The translations under genes and the position numbers were made by a program. From assembly GCA_963845495.1 (NCBI GenBank), contig CAWJTH010000066.1:10975-74974 (forward strand): a DNA stretch of 64,000 nt, in the 5' to 3' direction. The notes under the pieces were generated by a model. That model worked only from the letters and a program-made list of their open reading frames with translations, ran no database searches and had not been told where the DNA came from. Source of the DNA: JAZKFT01 sp963845495 (lineage in GTDB: Bacteria > Bacteroidota > Bacteroidia > Chitinophagales > Chitinophagaceae). Positions 1-8,290 of this stretch are shown here, in pieces (within the stretch, counting starts at the first letter, position 1; the number at the start of each line of letters is the position of its first letter).

Positions 1-2341
1 GCAAATCGACACCAGCAGCCATTAGTGCCTCAAATATTTCAATCATGGCGGCGCTGCGCAAACTGCCCGCAGTCGATAAATCTGGCACCCAAAACATAAT
101 TCGCACATCAATAGATTTTTCCGCAAACGCTTGTACAATAATTACCGGTGCCGGCGCATGTAAAATATTTTCATTTTTTTCCAACACTTCTTGTATCAAT
201 GTTTTTACCATCGGCACGTTAGAATTATAAGGAACACCGATAATAAATTCAACGCGTTTATTGCGGTTTTGCATCGTCCAATTTATCAAATGTTGCGACA
301 ATAAATCACCGTTTGGAATAATTATATCGGCGCCATCGCCACTTTTTATTGTGCTGCTGCGCACACCAATTTCTTTTACCGTACCGGCTTTGTTGCCAAT
401 TTCAATTTGGTCGCCCACTTGTATGGGTTGTTCAAAGGCAATAATTACGCCCGACACCAAATTGTTCACAATGTTTTGTAATCCAAAACCTATGCCCACA
501 CTCAATGCGCCAATCATAATGCTTAGTTTATCAAGCGGAATGCCCGCTGCGGCAATGGCTATAAAAAAACCAAGTGCCCAAACCGCCAATCGTATTAACA
601 ACAACATAGAGCCTAACGAACTTCTTTTGCCGGTCGATTTTGCCGCATCGTGTGCAAAAAAGAAATTGATAAATTTTGAGATAACCGTTGAAATCCAAAT
701 AATTACAAAAAATACCGCTACGCTTTGGAAAGTAAACGTCATGCTGCCAATGTTTCTTTCTTGGCTAAAAAAGATGCCCATTAAGGTGGTAAACAAATCA
801 TACAATGCCAAGTTTCTGATTAAAGAAACCAGCCAAACCGCAATGGCCAGCACCCATAACACCTTTTTAAAGCGGTGCTGCAATTCTTTGTAATTGATAA
901 ATTCAGAAAAACGACTTTCTTGATAGGCTTCCGATTGTATAAAAATTGCCTCCAACACCATGGTGCAAAAAACTTTCAATGCTAACCCTAACATTAAACA
1001 TTGTATAGCGCTTATGCCAAAAATTTTGGCTAACGAAGTTCTTCCCGTTAAATCAAAAACAACCGACAATACCACTTGCGCCAACGTAAAAATAATCAGC
1101 GCTTTGCTGGCTGAAGATTCTTCCATAACCACAAAATATGGATTTTTTGTGCTGATTAATTTAATGCAAACAGCAATTAAAACCAAATCTGCCACAAAAA
1201 GCAGCCAGCGTTCGCCAAAGGCAGATTCTAGTAAGACATCGTCTAACGCATAATATATCCAAAGGGCGCAAAGCAAGAACCAGATTAACTTTGACTGTTT
1301 TGTAAGGTAAGGAAACAATAAAAAACTTAGTGTCGCAATCCTCAAAAACTCCATAACATGCAAAAACGACATAGTTGGATTGGCAAACAAAAATGGTGCA
1401 TAAGTAAACAAACCCATTAAGCAACCAATCAACACACTTCGTTTAAAAAAAATAACTTGTTGCAAAATATCGTTTGCGTTTTCCGTCCTTTTTATGCGCC
1501 GCATGTTAGATAAACACCAAGCCGTAATAAAAATAAACAACAGCAAGCAAAGCGAAACCACGTCCCATTTATCGTTCACATAAATAGAAATAATTTTAAC
1601 CGACCGTTGTAAAGCTTCCAACATAATAGCGCCCAAAGGCCGGCGATAATCTGCTGCATTTGCAGCAAACAACGGCGGTTCTTCTTCTTGCCACATCGCT
1701 GTTTTTAGCGCAATTGTTTGGTAGGTCATGTCAGAAATAACGTCGTTTGCCTGCAATAAAGCAACCGAAACTCTGTTCCGCATTAAGTTTACTTGGCTTA
1801 TGGTACGTTGTTGCAAAGTATCCAGTTGAAAAACTTCATTGCTAACATCGCTCAATTGCGATTGAAGCACCGAGTCGGGCACATGGGCTTCTAAAATCGG
1901 ATCGTTAATAATAATTTTTACATCGTTGTTATTTTGTGTAAGCTGTTTGCTGTAATTGTCTAAATTGGATTGATATGATGTTAATTTTTCAGACGTTTCT
2001 TTTAAAAGAATCACAGCGCTGTTCAATCCGCGAAGGTTCCACGGCCTGCCGCTTTTTGCCAATCTATCTTTAAATGTTTTTAACCGTTTCTCAATGTCTG
2101 GCAATGCTTTGGTAACATTTGAAAGGTTTATTTTTCTGCGCACAAACGAGTTGTCACGATCAATTGTTAGCGTGTACGATTTTACTTTGTTCACTAAAAA
2201 TGGCACAATCGTATCGCTCTTCATTTCTGCCAATAGCGAGTCGTGTTTTTTGCGGGAAGCACTTTGTGCAATATCTTTTTTTATGGAGAAAAGAAAAACA
2301 ATACATAATAAAAAGGAAAAGGATGTTTTACGAAAAGCCAT
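1..2341 (-). CDS. MscS-family mechanosensitive ion channel, partial at left edge
   Basis: On the minus strand an uninterrupted reading frame of 780 codons begins at ATG 2339-2341 and runs off position 1. The product opens with a signal peptide (about 26 residues ending near IAQS), followed by a long charged, coiled-coil-like periplasmic region (about residues 30-240), then many hydrophobic segments. Near residue 617 it carries the MscS pore and beta-domain signature GFGLQNIVNNLVSG, then EQPIQVGDQIEI and IIIPNGDLL. MscS proteins open under membrane tension and release solutes during hypo-osmotic shock. The large N-terminal extension resembles the MscK and YbdG-type long forms more than the small MscS of about 290 residues. 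The C-terminus is outside the window. The family assignment is secure; the gating role is inferred from the family. Confidence 0.93.
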   Translation of the reverse strand, partial: MAFRKTSFSFLLCIVFLFSIKKDIAQSASRKKHDSLLAEMKSDTIVPFLVNKVKSYTLTIDRDNSFVRRKINLSNVTKALPDIEKRLKTFKDRLAKSGRPWNLRGLNSAVILLKETSEKLTSYQSNLDNYSKQLTQNNNDVKIIINDPILEAHVPDSVLQSQLSDVSNEVFQLDTLQQRTISQVNLMRNRVSVALLQANDVISDMTYQTIALKTAMWQEEEPPLFAANAADYRRPLGAIMLEALQRSVKIISIYVNDKWDVVSLCLLLFIFITAWCLSNMRRIKRTENANDILQQVIFFKRSVLIGCLMGLFTYAPFLFANPTMSFLHVMEFLRIATLSFLLFPYLTKQSKLIWFLLCALWIYYALDDVLLESAFGERWLLFVADLVLIAVCIKLISTKNPYFVVMEESSASKALIIFTLAQVVLSVVFDLTGRTSLAKIFGISAIQCLMLGLALKVFCTMVLEAIFIQSEAYQESRFSEFINYKELQHRFKKVLWVLAIAVWLVSLIRNLALYDLFTTLMGIFFSQERNIGSMTFTFQSVAVFFVIIWISTVISKFINFFFAHDAAKSTGKRSSLGSMLLLIRLAVWALGFFIAIAAAGIPLDKLSIMIGALSVGIGFGLQNIVNNLVSGVIIAFEQPIQVGDQIEIGNKAGTVKEIGVRSSTIKSGDGADIIIPNGDLLSQHLINWTMQNRNKRVEFIIGVPYNSNVPMVKTLIQEVLEKNENILHAPAPVIIVQAFAEKSIDVRIMFWVPDLSTAGSLRSAAMIEIFEALMAAGVDL

Positions 2342-2499
2342 TACTTCACTATATTTTAAAAAATGATAAACGATTAAACTTGCAAATTTTACTTTAAAAA
2401 AAGCAATAATTAAGTGTGAAGTGTTTGCATGTTGAAATTATCGGGCAAAGGTTATCTCGAAAACGAGAAATTTGTATAAAATATCTTAAACCGTTTTAC

Positions 2500-3141
2500 A
2501 TGTTTTATATTCAATCTTTTACGTTTAGCCCTATCGAAGAAAACACTTATGTACTTTGGAACGATGATAAGGATGGTATTATTATCGACCCCGGCTGCTA
2601 TCACCCCAGCGAAAAAAGCGAATTAGCTGATTTTATTGATGAAAATTTATTAACGCCCAAATTATTGCTTAATACGCATTGCCACTTAGACCATGTGTTT
2701 GGTGAAAAGTTTGTTGCTGAAAAATATGGCTTAACTCCTCATTTTCATGCCAATGAAAAAATGGTGATGGAAATGGCCGAAATGGCTGGAGATATGTGGG
2801 GGATGCCTTTCGAAAATTACAAGGGGCCAATTGAATTATTACAACCAAACCAAGAAATAAAATTAGGTTACGATATTTTAAAAGTATTGTTTACGCCTGG
2901 CCATTCTCCAGGCCATGTTTGTTTTTATTGTGAAACGCAAGGTTTTGTTATTGGTGGCGATGTGTTGTTTAAAGGTAGCATTGGCCGAACCGACTTGCCC
3001 GGCGGTAATCATCAAGTGTTGATTGAAAGTATTGAAAATCAATTGCTTACCTTGCCTGACAGCACTAGAGTTTTTAGCGGCCACGGCGGCGTAACAACTA
3101 TTGGAAATGAACGATTTGGAAATCCTTATTTAAATAGTTGA
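2500..3141 (+). CDS. MBL-fold metallo-hydrolase, glyoxalase II-like
   Basis: The protein has 213 residues when started at ATG 2500; a longer frame opens at 2416, but its extra 28 residues do not look like protein of this family. The metallo-beta-lactamase metal-binding motif THCHLDH (H60, H62, D64, H65) is intact, followed by GHSPGH near residue 135, GGDVLF and FSGHGG, which supply the remaining ligands of a dinuclear metal site. Such cytosolic proteins hydrolyse thioesters such as S-lactoylglutathione, but many Bacteroidota members have unknown substrates, and Bacteroidota often use thiols other than glutathione. It is transcribed divergently from the MscS gene. The family is certain and the substrate is not. 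Confidence 0.9.
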   Translation: MFYIQSFTFSPIEENTYVLWNDDKDGIIIDPGCYHPSEKSELADFIDENLLTPKLLLNTHCHLDHVFGEKFVAEKYGLTPHFHANEKMVMEMAEMAGDMWGMPFENYKGPIELLQPNQEIKLGYDILKVLFTPGHSPGHVCFYCETQGFVIGGDVLFKGSIGRTDLPGGNHQVLIESIENQLLTLPDSTRVFSGHGGVTTIGNERFGNPYLNS

Positions 3142-3145
3142 TCGC

Positions 3146-3240
3146 CACAGATTAAACACAGAATATTTTTTTAAAATTTACTGCTAGCGACAGTTTGCAT
3201 TAAACAAGTCTTTAACAAGTATTTCTGTGTTTAATCTGTG
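3146..3240. repeat. 18-bp perfect inverted repeat in the intergenic gap
   Basis: The arms cacagattaaacacagaa (3146-3163) and its exact reverse complement (3223-3240) flank a 59-nt spacer. The right arm is followed by reiterated words of the type aat(c/t)(a/t)GTGGCAATTCT up to the Rid start codon at 3290. The element begins 5 nt after the MBL gene stop codon. The loop is long and there is no T-tract, so a simple intrinsic terminator is not a good fit. Confidence 0.75.
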
Positions 3241-3289
3241 AATCAGTGGCAATTCTGTGAATTAGTGGCAATTCTATAAATCTGTAGCA

Positions 3290-3679
3290 ATGAAAAGAAT
3301 AAATATTTCAAGTGGCTCAAAATGGGAAGATATTGTTGGTTATAGCCGTGCGGTGCGGGTAGGAAATGTGATAGAAGTAGCCGGAACCACGGCGGTAGAT
3401 GAGGCCGGAAATGTGGTGGGCGAAAACGATTTATATGTACAAACGGCATTTGTTTTACAAAAAATAGAAAAAGCGCTGATTGAGGCTGGTGCTGGATTAC
3501 AGCATATTGTTCGCACCCGTGCTTTTGTAACCGATATTGCTAAATGGGAGCAATTTGGCAAAGCACACGGCGAAGTTTTTATAACCATCAAACCAGTATC
3601 AACATTGGTGGAAGTAAAAGCTTTGATTGACCCAAGGCTGATAATCGAAATAGAAGCAACTGCCATAATTAATGGATAA
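3290..3679 (+). CDS. Rid (YjgF/YER057c/UK114) family protein
   Basis: This 129-residue protein is as long as usual for the Rid family, small trimeric proteins that in the RidA subgroup hydrolyse reactive enamine and imine intermediates made by PLP enzymes. Family features are GNVIEVAGTTAVDEAGNVVG near the N-terminus (residues about 25-44), TRAFVTDI, and the C-terminal VEVKAL...IEIEATA with the conserved glutamate. The position matching E. coli RidA Arg105, which binds the substrate carboxylate, appears to be Ser here (PVSTLVEV against PARSCVEV). This points to a non-RidA subgroup whose activity is unproven. The last residues (ING) and the stop codon lie in a dispersed repeat. Confidence 0.88.
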   Translation: MKRINISSGSKWEDIVGYSRAVRVGNVIEVAGTTAVDEAGNVVGENDLYVQTAFVLQKIEKALIEAGAGLQHIVRTRAFVTDIAKWEQFGKAHGEVFITIKPVSTLVEVKALIDPRLIIEIEATAIING

Positions 3680-3701
3680 TTTAATAATGGATAATTAATA
3701 A
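3669..3701 (+). repeat. ATGGATAAT word repeat over the Rid stop codon
   Basis: Two near-tandem copies of a word of the form TTAATGGATAAT overlap the end of the Rid gene and supply its stop codon TAA. The same word in reverse complement (ATTATCCATTA) recurs at about 8224-8277 and many times at 34858-35018. Confidence 0.6.
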
Positions 3702-3763
3702 TTCGCCAACATCATTCAAGGCTTTGTCTAAACTACAAAGTAGCAACATCTAACTACCTGAAC

Positions 3764-4168
3764 ATGCAAAAAGTTGAACATATAGGCATAGCAGTCAATC
3801 GATTATCAAACAGTATCCCTTTGTTTGAAGCATTGCTCAATTCGCCTTGCTACAAAACCGAAATTGTGGAAAGCGAAAATGTAAACACTGCTTTTTTTAG
3901 GCAAGGTGATACAAAAATTGAATTATTGGAAAGCTTGGACGCCGATGGTTTAATTGCAAAATTTATTGCCAAAAAAGGGGAAGGTATGCACCACATTGCT
4001 TTTGAAACGGATGATATTATAAACGAAATGGAAAGATTAAAAAAAGCTGGTTTCATTTTATTGAATGATGCACCAAAATTGGGCGCAGACAATAAACTCG
4101 TTTGTTTTCTTCACCCCAAAAATACCAATGGCGTGTTAGTGGAATTATGCCAAGAAATTAAAACGTGA
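3764..4168 (+). CDS. mce: Methylmalonyl-CoA epimerase
   Basis: This 134-residue vicinal-oxygen-chelate protein matches methylmalonyl-CoA epimerase, which interconverts the (S) and (R) forms of methylmalonyl-CoA in propionate metabolism beside the B12-dependent mutase. The diagnostic metal ligands are visible: His in VEHIGIAV (residue 6), His in GMHHIAFE (about residue 85) and Glu in GVLVELCQ near the C-terminus. The length is that of the family. No mutase gene lies in the window. The final KT and the stop codon come from a run of ACGTGAAA words, so the natural C-terminus may have been altered. Confidence 0.9.
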   Translation: MQKVEHIGIAVNRLSNSIPLFEALLNSPCYKTEIVESENVNTAFFRQGDTKIELLESLDADGLIAKFIAKKGEGMHHIAFETDDIINEMERLKKAGFILLNDAPKLGADNKLVCFLHPKNTNGVLVELCQEIKT

Positions 4169-4256
4169 GACGTGAAAAGGCAAACGTAAAAACCTTAAAA
4201 TAAATGCCTAATTTTTATGGTTGTTTTTCACGTTTCACTTCTTGCTTTTCACGTTT
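4163..4256. repeat. ACGTGAAA-word inverted repeat after mce
   Basis: The left part (4163-4194) holds three variants of ACGTGAAA. The right part (4219-4256) holds the reverse-complement words (TTTCACGT) three times. The mce stop codon TGA (4166-4168) is part of the first word. The element fills most of the mce-gcvT gap. Confidence 0.65.
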
Positions 4257-4285
4257 CCCCTATTTTTACCACTAAATAAATTTCT

Positions 4286-5371
4286 ATGAAAAATACGCCT
4301 TTTACCGAAAAACATATAGCATTAAAAGCCAAAATGGCCGAGTTTGCAGGTTATAATATGCCTATTAGTTATAGCGGTATTAACGATGAACATGCCGCGG
4401 TTCGCAACAACGCCGGCGTTTTTGATGTTAGCCACATGGGCGAATTTATTTTAAAAGGTGAAAATGCCCTTGATTTAATACAACGCGTTACCAGCAACGA
4501 TGCCAGCAAATTAACCAACGGAAAGGCACAATATAGTTGCCTACCCAACAAAACGGGCGGCATTGTAGACGATCTAATTGTGTATTGTTTGGAGGAAAAT
4601 AAAAGCTATTTGTTAGTGGTAAATGCCAGTAATATTGAAAAAGATTGGGATTGGATCAACAGCTTTAATGATAAAAATGTGGAGATGCACAACATTAGCG
4701 ATAAAACCTGTTTGCTGGCCATCCAAGGACCGAATGCCTGTAAAATTTTGCAACCACTTGTAGATGTGGACATTATGAACCTTAAATATTACACATTTGT
4801 ACGTGGCACTTTTGCTGGCGTGCCAAACGTTATCATCAGCGCTACGGGTTACACAGGCAGCGGTGGTGTTGAAATTTATTTTGAAGATGCCGGCGATAAC
4901 GCCACCAAAATTTGGGATGCCATTTTTGAAATTGGCACACCACAAGGATTAAAACCAATCGGACTTGCCGCAAGGGATACGCTTCGTTTAGAAATGGGTT
5001 ATTGCTTGTATGGAAATGATATTGACGATACTACTTCGCCGTTCGAAGCGGGATTGGGTTGGATCACAAAGTTCACTAAACCATTTACCAACAGCGAATT
5101 TTTACAGCAGCAAAAAGCGGAAGGCGTTACCAAAAAATTGGTTGGTTTCGAAATGGTTGACCGAGGCATTCCGCGTCACCACCACGAAATTAAAGATGCC
5201 GATGGCAATCTTATCGGCCAGGTTACCAGTGGCACACAAGCGCCGAGTTTAAACAAAGCAATTGGCATGGGCTACGTTAGCACGCCATTTTCACATATCG
5301 ATGCAGAAATTTTTGTGGATGTTAGGGGCAAATTGGTAAAAGCGAAAGTGGTAAAAATGCCATTTAGTTAA
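4286..5371 (+). CDS. gcvT: Glycine cleavage system T protein (aminomethyltransferase)
   Basis: At 361 residues this is the normal length of GcvT. The enzyme takes the aminomethyl group from lipoylated H protein and passes the one-carbon unit to tetrahydrofolate, releasing ammonia. Family signatures include MPISYSGINDEHAAVRNNAGVFDVSHMGE near the N-terminus, GGIVDDLIVY around residue 95 with the catalytic Asp, the ATGYTGSGGVEIY folate-site segment, and PIGLAARDTLRLEMGYCLYGNDI. Other glycine cleavage genes (gcvH, gcvP) are not in the window, as is common where the genes are scattered. Confidence 0.96.
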   Translation: MKNTPFTEKHIALKAKMAEFAGYNMPISYSGINDEHAAVRNNAGVFDVSHMGEFILKGENALDLIQRVTSNDASKLTNGKAQYSCLPNKTGGIVDDLIVYCLEENKSYLLVVNASNIEKDWDWINSFNDKNVEMHNISDKTCLLAIQGPNACKILQPLVDVDIMNLKYYTFVRGTFAGVPNVIISATGYTGSGGVEIYFEDAGDNATKIWDAIFEIGTPQGLKPIGLAARDTLRLEMGYCLYGNDIDDTTSPFEAGLGWITKFTKPFTNSEFLQQQKAEGVTKKLVGFEMVDRGIPRHHHEIKDADGNLIGQVTSGTQAPSLNKAIGMGYVSTPFSHIDAEIFVDVRGKLVKAKVVKMPFS

Positions 5372-5449
5372 ATTTCAATAAGGAAATTTTAAAATCCAAT
5401 TAGCTTCATATCGAGCATTTTATTAAAAATGCTTTAAATTGAATTGTTT

Positions 5450-5457
5450 TAACTTTG
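5450..5457 (+). promoter_or_regulatory. Candidate -7 box (TAACTTTG) for vapBC
   Basis: TAACTTTG matches the Bacteroidota -7 consensus TAnnTTTG and lies 14 nt before the ATG at 5472. It supports starting the antitoxin there rather than at 5439, which would be upstream of the expected transcript start. No convincing -33 TTG is seen. Confidence 0.35.
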
Positions 5458-5471
5458 GTAAAATTGATGTT

Positions 5472-5735
5472 ATGACGACACTGACAATTGATACGGATAA
5501 ATTACCACAACTTGAAGAGCTGAGAAAGGTTGCAAGGGAAAATAAAATACATGTTTCTTATACGCCCGAGGCTATACGGATGATGGCCAAATTTAATATT
5601 ACAAACGGTACTGCCATTGCAAAAATGATGGAATATGTTGCCGCAAATGGTGGATTAACAAGTTTTGGCGACGCTTCAGAGTGGCAAAGGGAAACCAGAA
5701 AAGACAAAGTATTGTTTGGGAGGGAAGATGACTAA
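5472..5735 (+). CDS. VapB-like antitoxin of a type II toxin-antitoxin pair
   Basis: This 87-residue protein starts at ATG 5472 and opens MTTLTIDTDKLPQLEELRKVARENKI. It precedes a PIN-domain gene with a 1-nt overlap (TAATG at 5733-5737), the usual arrangement for an antitoxin that binds and silences its toxin and represses its own promoter. The N-terminal half could be a small dimerisation or DNA-binding region. The C-terminal part (SEWQRETRKDKVLFGREDD) is charged, as expected for a toxin-wrapping tail. I do not recognise a named antitoxin family; the assignment rests on size and context. Confidence 0.7.
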   Translation: MTTLTIDTDKLPQLEELRKVARENKIHVSYTPEAIRMMAKFNITNGTAIAKMMEYVAANGGLTSFGDASEWQRETRKDKVLFGREDD

Positions 5736-6103
5736 TGGTTATTGATAGCAACATTATTATTTATGGAGCAAATTCTGGAAATCCAGTTATAATAAATTAT
5801 TTGATGGGTAAACTCGTTTTATGTAGTCAAATTTCTTTGGTAGAAACTTTAGGATATCATAAAATAACCGAAAAAGAAAAAGAAAACATAAATCAGTTAT
5901 TATCGCTTGCTGTTATTGTTGCCATTGATGATGAGGTTATTGCAGCTGCTGTTGAAATTCGGCAATCAAAGAAAATGTCGCTGGGCGATTCAATAATTGC
6001 AGCAACTGCATTGCATTATGATTATCCATTATTTACAAACAATGAAAAAGATTTTATTGGTATTCCAAATCTTCAAGTAGTTGCGCTTTCTTCTATTATT
6101 TAA
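5735..6103 (+). CDS. vapC: VapC-like PIN-domain ribonuclease toxin
   Basis: This 122-residue PIN-domain protein has the expected acidic metal-binding residues: D4 in MVIDSNIIIYG, E37 in SLVETLG, D85 in LGDSIIAATA and D106 in NNEKDF. VapC toxins are Mg-dependent RNases that cut initiator tRNA or 23S rRNA and stop growth until neutralised by antitoxin. The start codon overlaps the antitoxin stop and its own stop overlaps the next gene (TAATG), indicating translational coupling. The family is secure; the RNA target is unknown. Confidence 0.9.
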   Translation: MVIDSNIIIYGANSGNPVIINYLMGKLVLCSQISLVETLGYHKITEKEKENINQLLSLAVIVAIDDEVIAAAVEIRQSKKMSLGDSIIAATALHYDYPLFTNNEKDFIGIPNLQVVALSSII

Positions 6104-6579
6104 TGTCCATCCTCCAAATTACCACCATCATCAAAGCTCCAGTCCAGCGGGTTTTTGATTTAAGCAGAAGTATCGATTTACATAAAATTTCAACGGCTTC
6201 CACCAACGAGGAAGCCGTTGCCGGTATTACAACCGGCTTAATCAATTTAAATGAAACCGTTACCTGGCAAGCGTTCCATCTTTTCAAAAAAAGAAAAATG
6301 ACGGTAAAAATTACCGCCATTGAATCGCCTACTTATTTTAAAGATGAAATGATAGCAGGTGATTTTAAATCATTCCAACATCAACATCACTTTAAAACCA
6401 TTGCCGAAGGCACAGAAATGATGGATATTTTGGCGTTTGAAAGTCCGTTTGGTTTGCTGGGGAAATTGATGGATGTCGTTTTTATGAAGCATTATTTACA
6501 TCATTTTTTAACGCTACGCAATGCTACCATTAAGCAGTTTGCTGAAGGTGAAGATTGGAAAAAACTACTTGTGAATTAA
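6103..6579 (+). CDS. SRPBCC (START/Bet v1-like) family protein
   Basis: The 158-residue protein opens MSILQITTIIKAPVQRVFDLSRSIDLH, the typical first strand and helix of SRPBCC ligand-binding folds. It continues with GLINLNETVTWQAFHLF and DEMIAGDFKSFQHQHHF, which resemble the Bacteroidota proteins annotated as cell division inhibitors or SRPBCC proteins. Its ATG overlaps the vapC stop codon by one base, so it is probably translated from the vapBC message. Whether it has any link with the toxin-antitoxin pair is unknown. The start is fixed by the TAATG overlap and the alignment of the N-terminal motif. Confidence 0.8.
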   Translation: MSILQITTIIKAPVQRVFDLSRSIDLHKISTASTNEEAVAGITTGLINLNETVTWQAFHLFKKRKMTVKITAIESPTYFKDEMIAGDFKSFQHQHHFKTIAEGTEMMDILAFESPFGLLGKLMDVVFMKHYLHHFLTLRNATIKQFAEGEDWKKLLVN

Positions 6580-6713
6580 CGTTAACCAATAAAAAGGAAA
6601 ACACAAAATTACTTTGTATACCTTCTTTTTACTTTCTGCCTTTGTGGTTCAAAAAATGTTCCTTTAAATTGCGGCCTATTCAAATTCAATTTTCTAATTA
6701 AAACCAATATATT

Positions 6714-7433
6714 TTGCCACTTCCCGCTTTACATACTTGCCTATCGCCAGCGCTTTTGAATCTTTATGATTTGCAACATACCGTGGTGGTAGTTATTGAT
6801 GTTTTTCGTGCCACAAGTACCATTGCCGCAGCTTTGCACAATGGTGCCGCTAAAATAATTCCGGTTGATTCTGTTGAAAAATGTATTGCTACCGGCGTAC
6901 TTACCGGCGGCATTACCGCAGGTGAAAGGGACGGAAAAGTAATCCCCGGATTAAAACATGGCAATTCTCCGTTAGAATATCCACGCAGCTTTATTGAAGG
7001 AAAAACCTTGGTATTAACTACCACCAACGGAACAAAATTATTGCACATGGCCTTGGCAAAAGGTGCTGATACAGTTATAACTGGCTCATTCCCAAACATT
7101 AGTGCAGTATGCGACTATTTAGTTGCTTCCGGCAAAAATGTATTATTAGGCTGTGCAGGGTGGAAGGATCTGGTAAACGTGGAAGACACCCTTTTTGCTG
7201 GTGCTGTTATTAGTAGGATAAAAGAACATTTTATTATTCCTTGCGACGCAAGCCTTACTGCTACTACTTTGTACGAAATGCAAAAAGATAATTTGTGGGG
7301 ATTTGTACAAAAAGCTACGCATTATCACCGCTTGGCCATGTACGGTTTAGAAGCCGATATGAAATTTTGCATAACGCCGGATGTGTCGAATGTTTTGTGT
7401 GTGTATGAAAATGGGGATCTGATTGCCAGATAA
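6714..7433 (+). CDS. comB: 2-phosphosulfolactate phosphatase family (ComB)
   Basis: The 239-residue product matches the ComB family: VVVVIDVFRATSTIAAAL, ITAGERDGKVIPGLKHGNSPLEY, TTTNGTKLL and the C-terminal DMKFCITPDVSNVLCVYENG. ComB dephosphorylates (R)-2-phospho-3-sulfolactate, a step of coenzyme M synthesis in archaea. In Bacteroidota the physiological role is unclear and is perhaps sulfolactate or sulfonolipid-related metabolism. Translation appears to begin at TTG 6714; no in-frame ATG lies just upstream, and the family motif starts about 22 residues in. Neighbours give no pathway clue. Confidence 0.88.
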   Translation: MPLPALHTCLSPALLNLYDLQHTVVVVIDVFRATSTIAAALHNGAAKIIPVDSVEKCIATGVLTGGITAGERDGKVIPGLKHGNSPLEYPRSFIEGKTLVLTTTNGTKLLHMALAKGADTVITGSFPNISAVCDYLVASGKNVLLGCAGWKDLVNVEDTLFAGAVISRIKEHFIIPCDASLTATTLYEMQKDNLWGFVQKATHYHRLAMYGLEADMKFCITPDVSNVLCVYENGDLIAR

Positions 7434-7436
7434 TTT

Positions 7437-7571
7437 CAAATAAATTCCAAATAGAAAATTCCAAATTCCAACATTTTTGAAATAAAATATTTTTGTGATG
7501 TTCAAATTATTGGGATTTGGAATTTGTCTATCGGATTTAAGTTCTTACTGGAATTTATTTTGGAATTTGTT
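7437..7571. repeat. AATTCCAAA-word inverted repeat between comB and exbD
   Basis: The left half has three forms of AATTCCAAA; the right half has the complement words GGATTTGGAATTT and GGAATTTATTTTGG. It lies between convergent genes. The exbD C-terminal IPK and its stop codon (7555-7557) are encoded by the repeat. The string TTATTGGGATTTGGA recurs near 12896 and 30405. Confidence 0.6.
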
Positions 7572-8070
7572 GTGTTTCTTCTTTCGAAATATCAACCATT
7601 GCGTAGCGGCGAACATTGTTTAGCGTCATTTCATCCAATACATCAACCGTATTTTTAAGGTTACAATTGCTGGTTGGTTTAATTACCACCATCAGTTTTT
7701 CATCATCGCCGTTGAATTTTATTAAATTTCTTTTTAGCGAAAGAATCACTTGCCGAATGCTATTTTCACCGTTAAAATCAGCGGATAATATTTGTCCTTT
7801 TTTCTGTGCTGTAGCAAAATCGCCTTGGTAATAAAAAACCTTGTTGGCATCTGGCATTAGGGTTAATGCGCCGCTTTGTGGCTGTTGATTTGGCGGATCA
7901 ACATCTTTCGGTAAATTCACTTTCATTGCTTTTTGCATACCCATGGTGGTGGTAAATACAAAAAATGTGATGAGCAAAAAACCTAAGTCTACCATTGGTG
8001 TAAGATCTACACGGGTTGCATGTTTTTTGCGTTTGCCGTTTTGCTGATTGTTGGAAGTAATTTCAGCCAT
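7555..8070 (-). CDS. exbD: ExbD/TolR biopolymer transport protein
   Basis: The 171-residue protein has a short cytoplasmic N-terminus, one membrane helix (about residues 23-43) containing TPMVDLGFLLITFFVF, and a periplasmic domain. The Asp in the helix (D28) matches the proton-pathway Asp of E. coli ExbD. ExbD works with ExbB to energise TonB, which drives the SusC-type transporters farther along. No exbB or tonB is adjacent, so this is a stand-alone copy, as often seen when Bacteroidota carry several exbD paralogues. The extreme C-terminus falls within a dispersed repeat. Confidence 0.92.
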   Translation of the reverse strand: MAEITSNNQQNGKRKKHATRVDLTPMVDLGFLLITFFVFTTTMGMQKAMKVNLPKDVDPPNQQPQSGALTLMPDANKVFYYQGDFATAQKKGQILSADFNGENSIRQVILSLKRNLIKFNGDDEKLMVVIKPTSNCNLKNTVDVLDEMTLNNVRRYAMVDISKEETQQIPK

Positions 8071-8155
8071 AGTTGTAGGTTTTATTTACTGTTAAGAGAA
8101 AACGGCCGATTGTTTTCCATAAAACTAAAATCATTTTTATTTGGCTCGTTAAAAA

Positions 8156-8280
8156 TCGCCGGAGGCGATATAATAGCAAGTACGAGGCGAAGACGCCTCG
8201 TACAGCAAAAACCTCGTACAGCAAAATCTATGTCATCTCCATTATCCATTGTCAATTATTGCATTATCCATTGTTCGCTA
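8156..8280. repeat. Hairpins and ATTATCCATT words upstream of the FMN reductase
   Basis: A small palindrome (tcgcc gga ggcga, 8156-8168) is followed by a perfect 10-bp stem, gtacgaggcg (8180-8189), loop AAGA, cgcctcgtac (8194-8203). A second copy of cctcgtacagcaaaa comes next, and then two ATTATCCATT words. The element sits between divergent genes, so it is not a transcription terminator for either. Confidence 0.65.
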
Positions 8281-8290
8281 TCTTTATCGC

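Noticed and set aside
261..893. Plus-strand frame of 210 codons (and others at 45-230, 960-1253)
   Set aside because: These are antisense to the MscS gene, which gives clear family motifs on the minus strand.
2416..2499. N-terminal extension of the MBL hydrolase
   Set aside because: The 28 extra residues lack family similarity; ATG 2500 precedes the conserved strand directly.
4200..4285. Glycine riboswitch before gcvT
   Set aside because: The gap is short and consists of ACGTGAAA words; no aptamer-like structure could be drawn.
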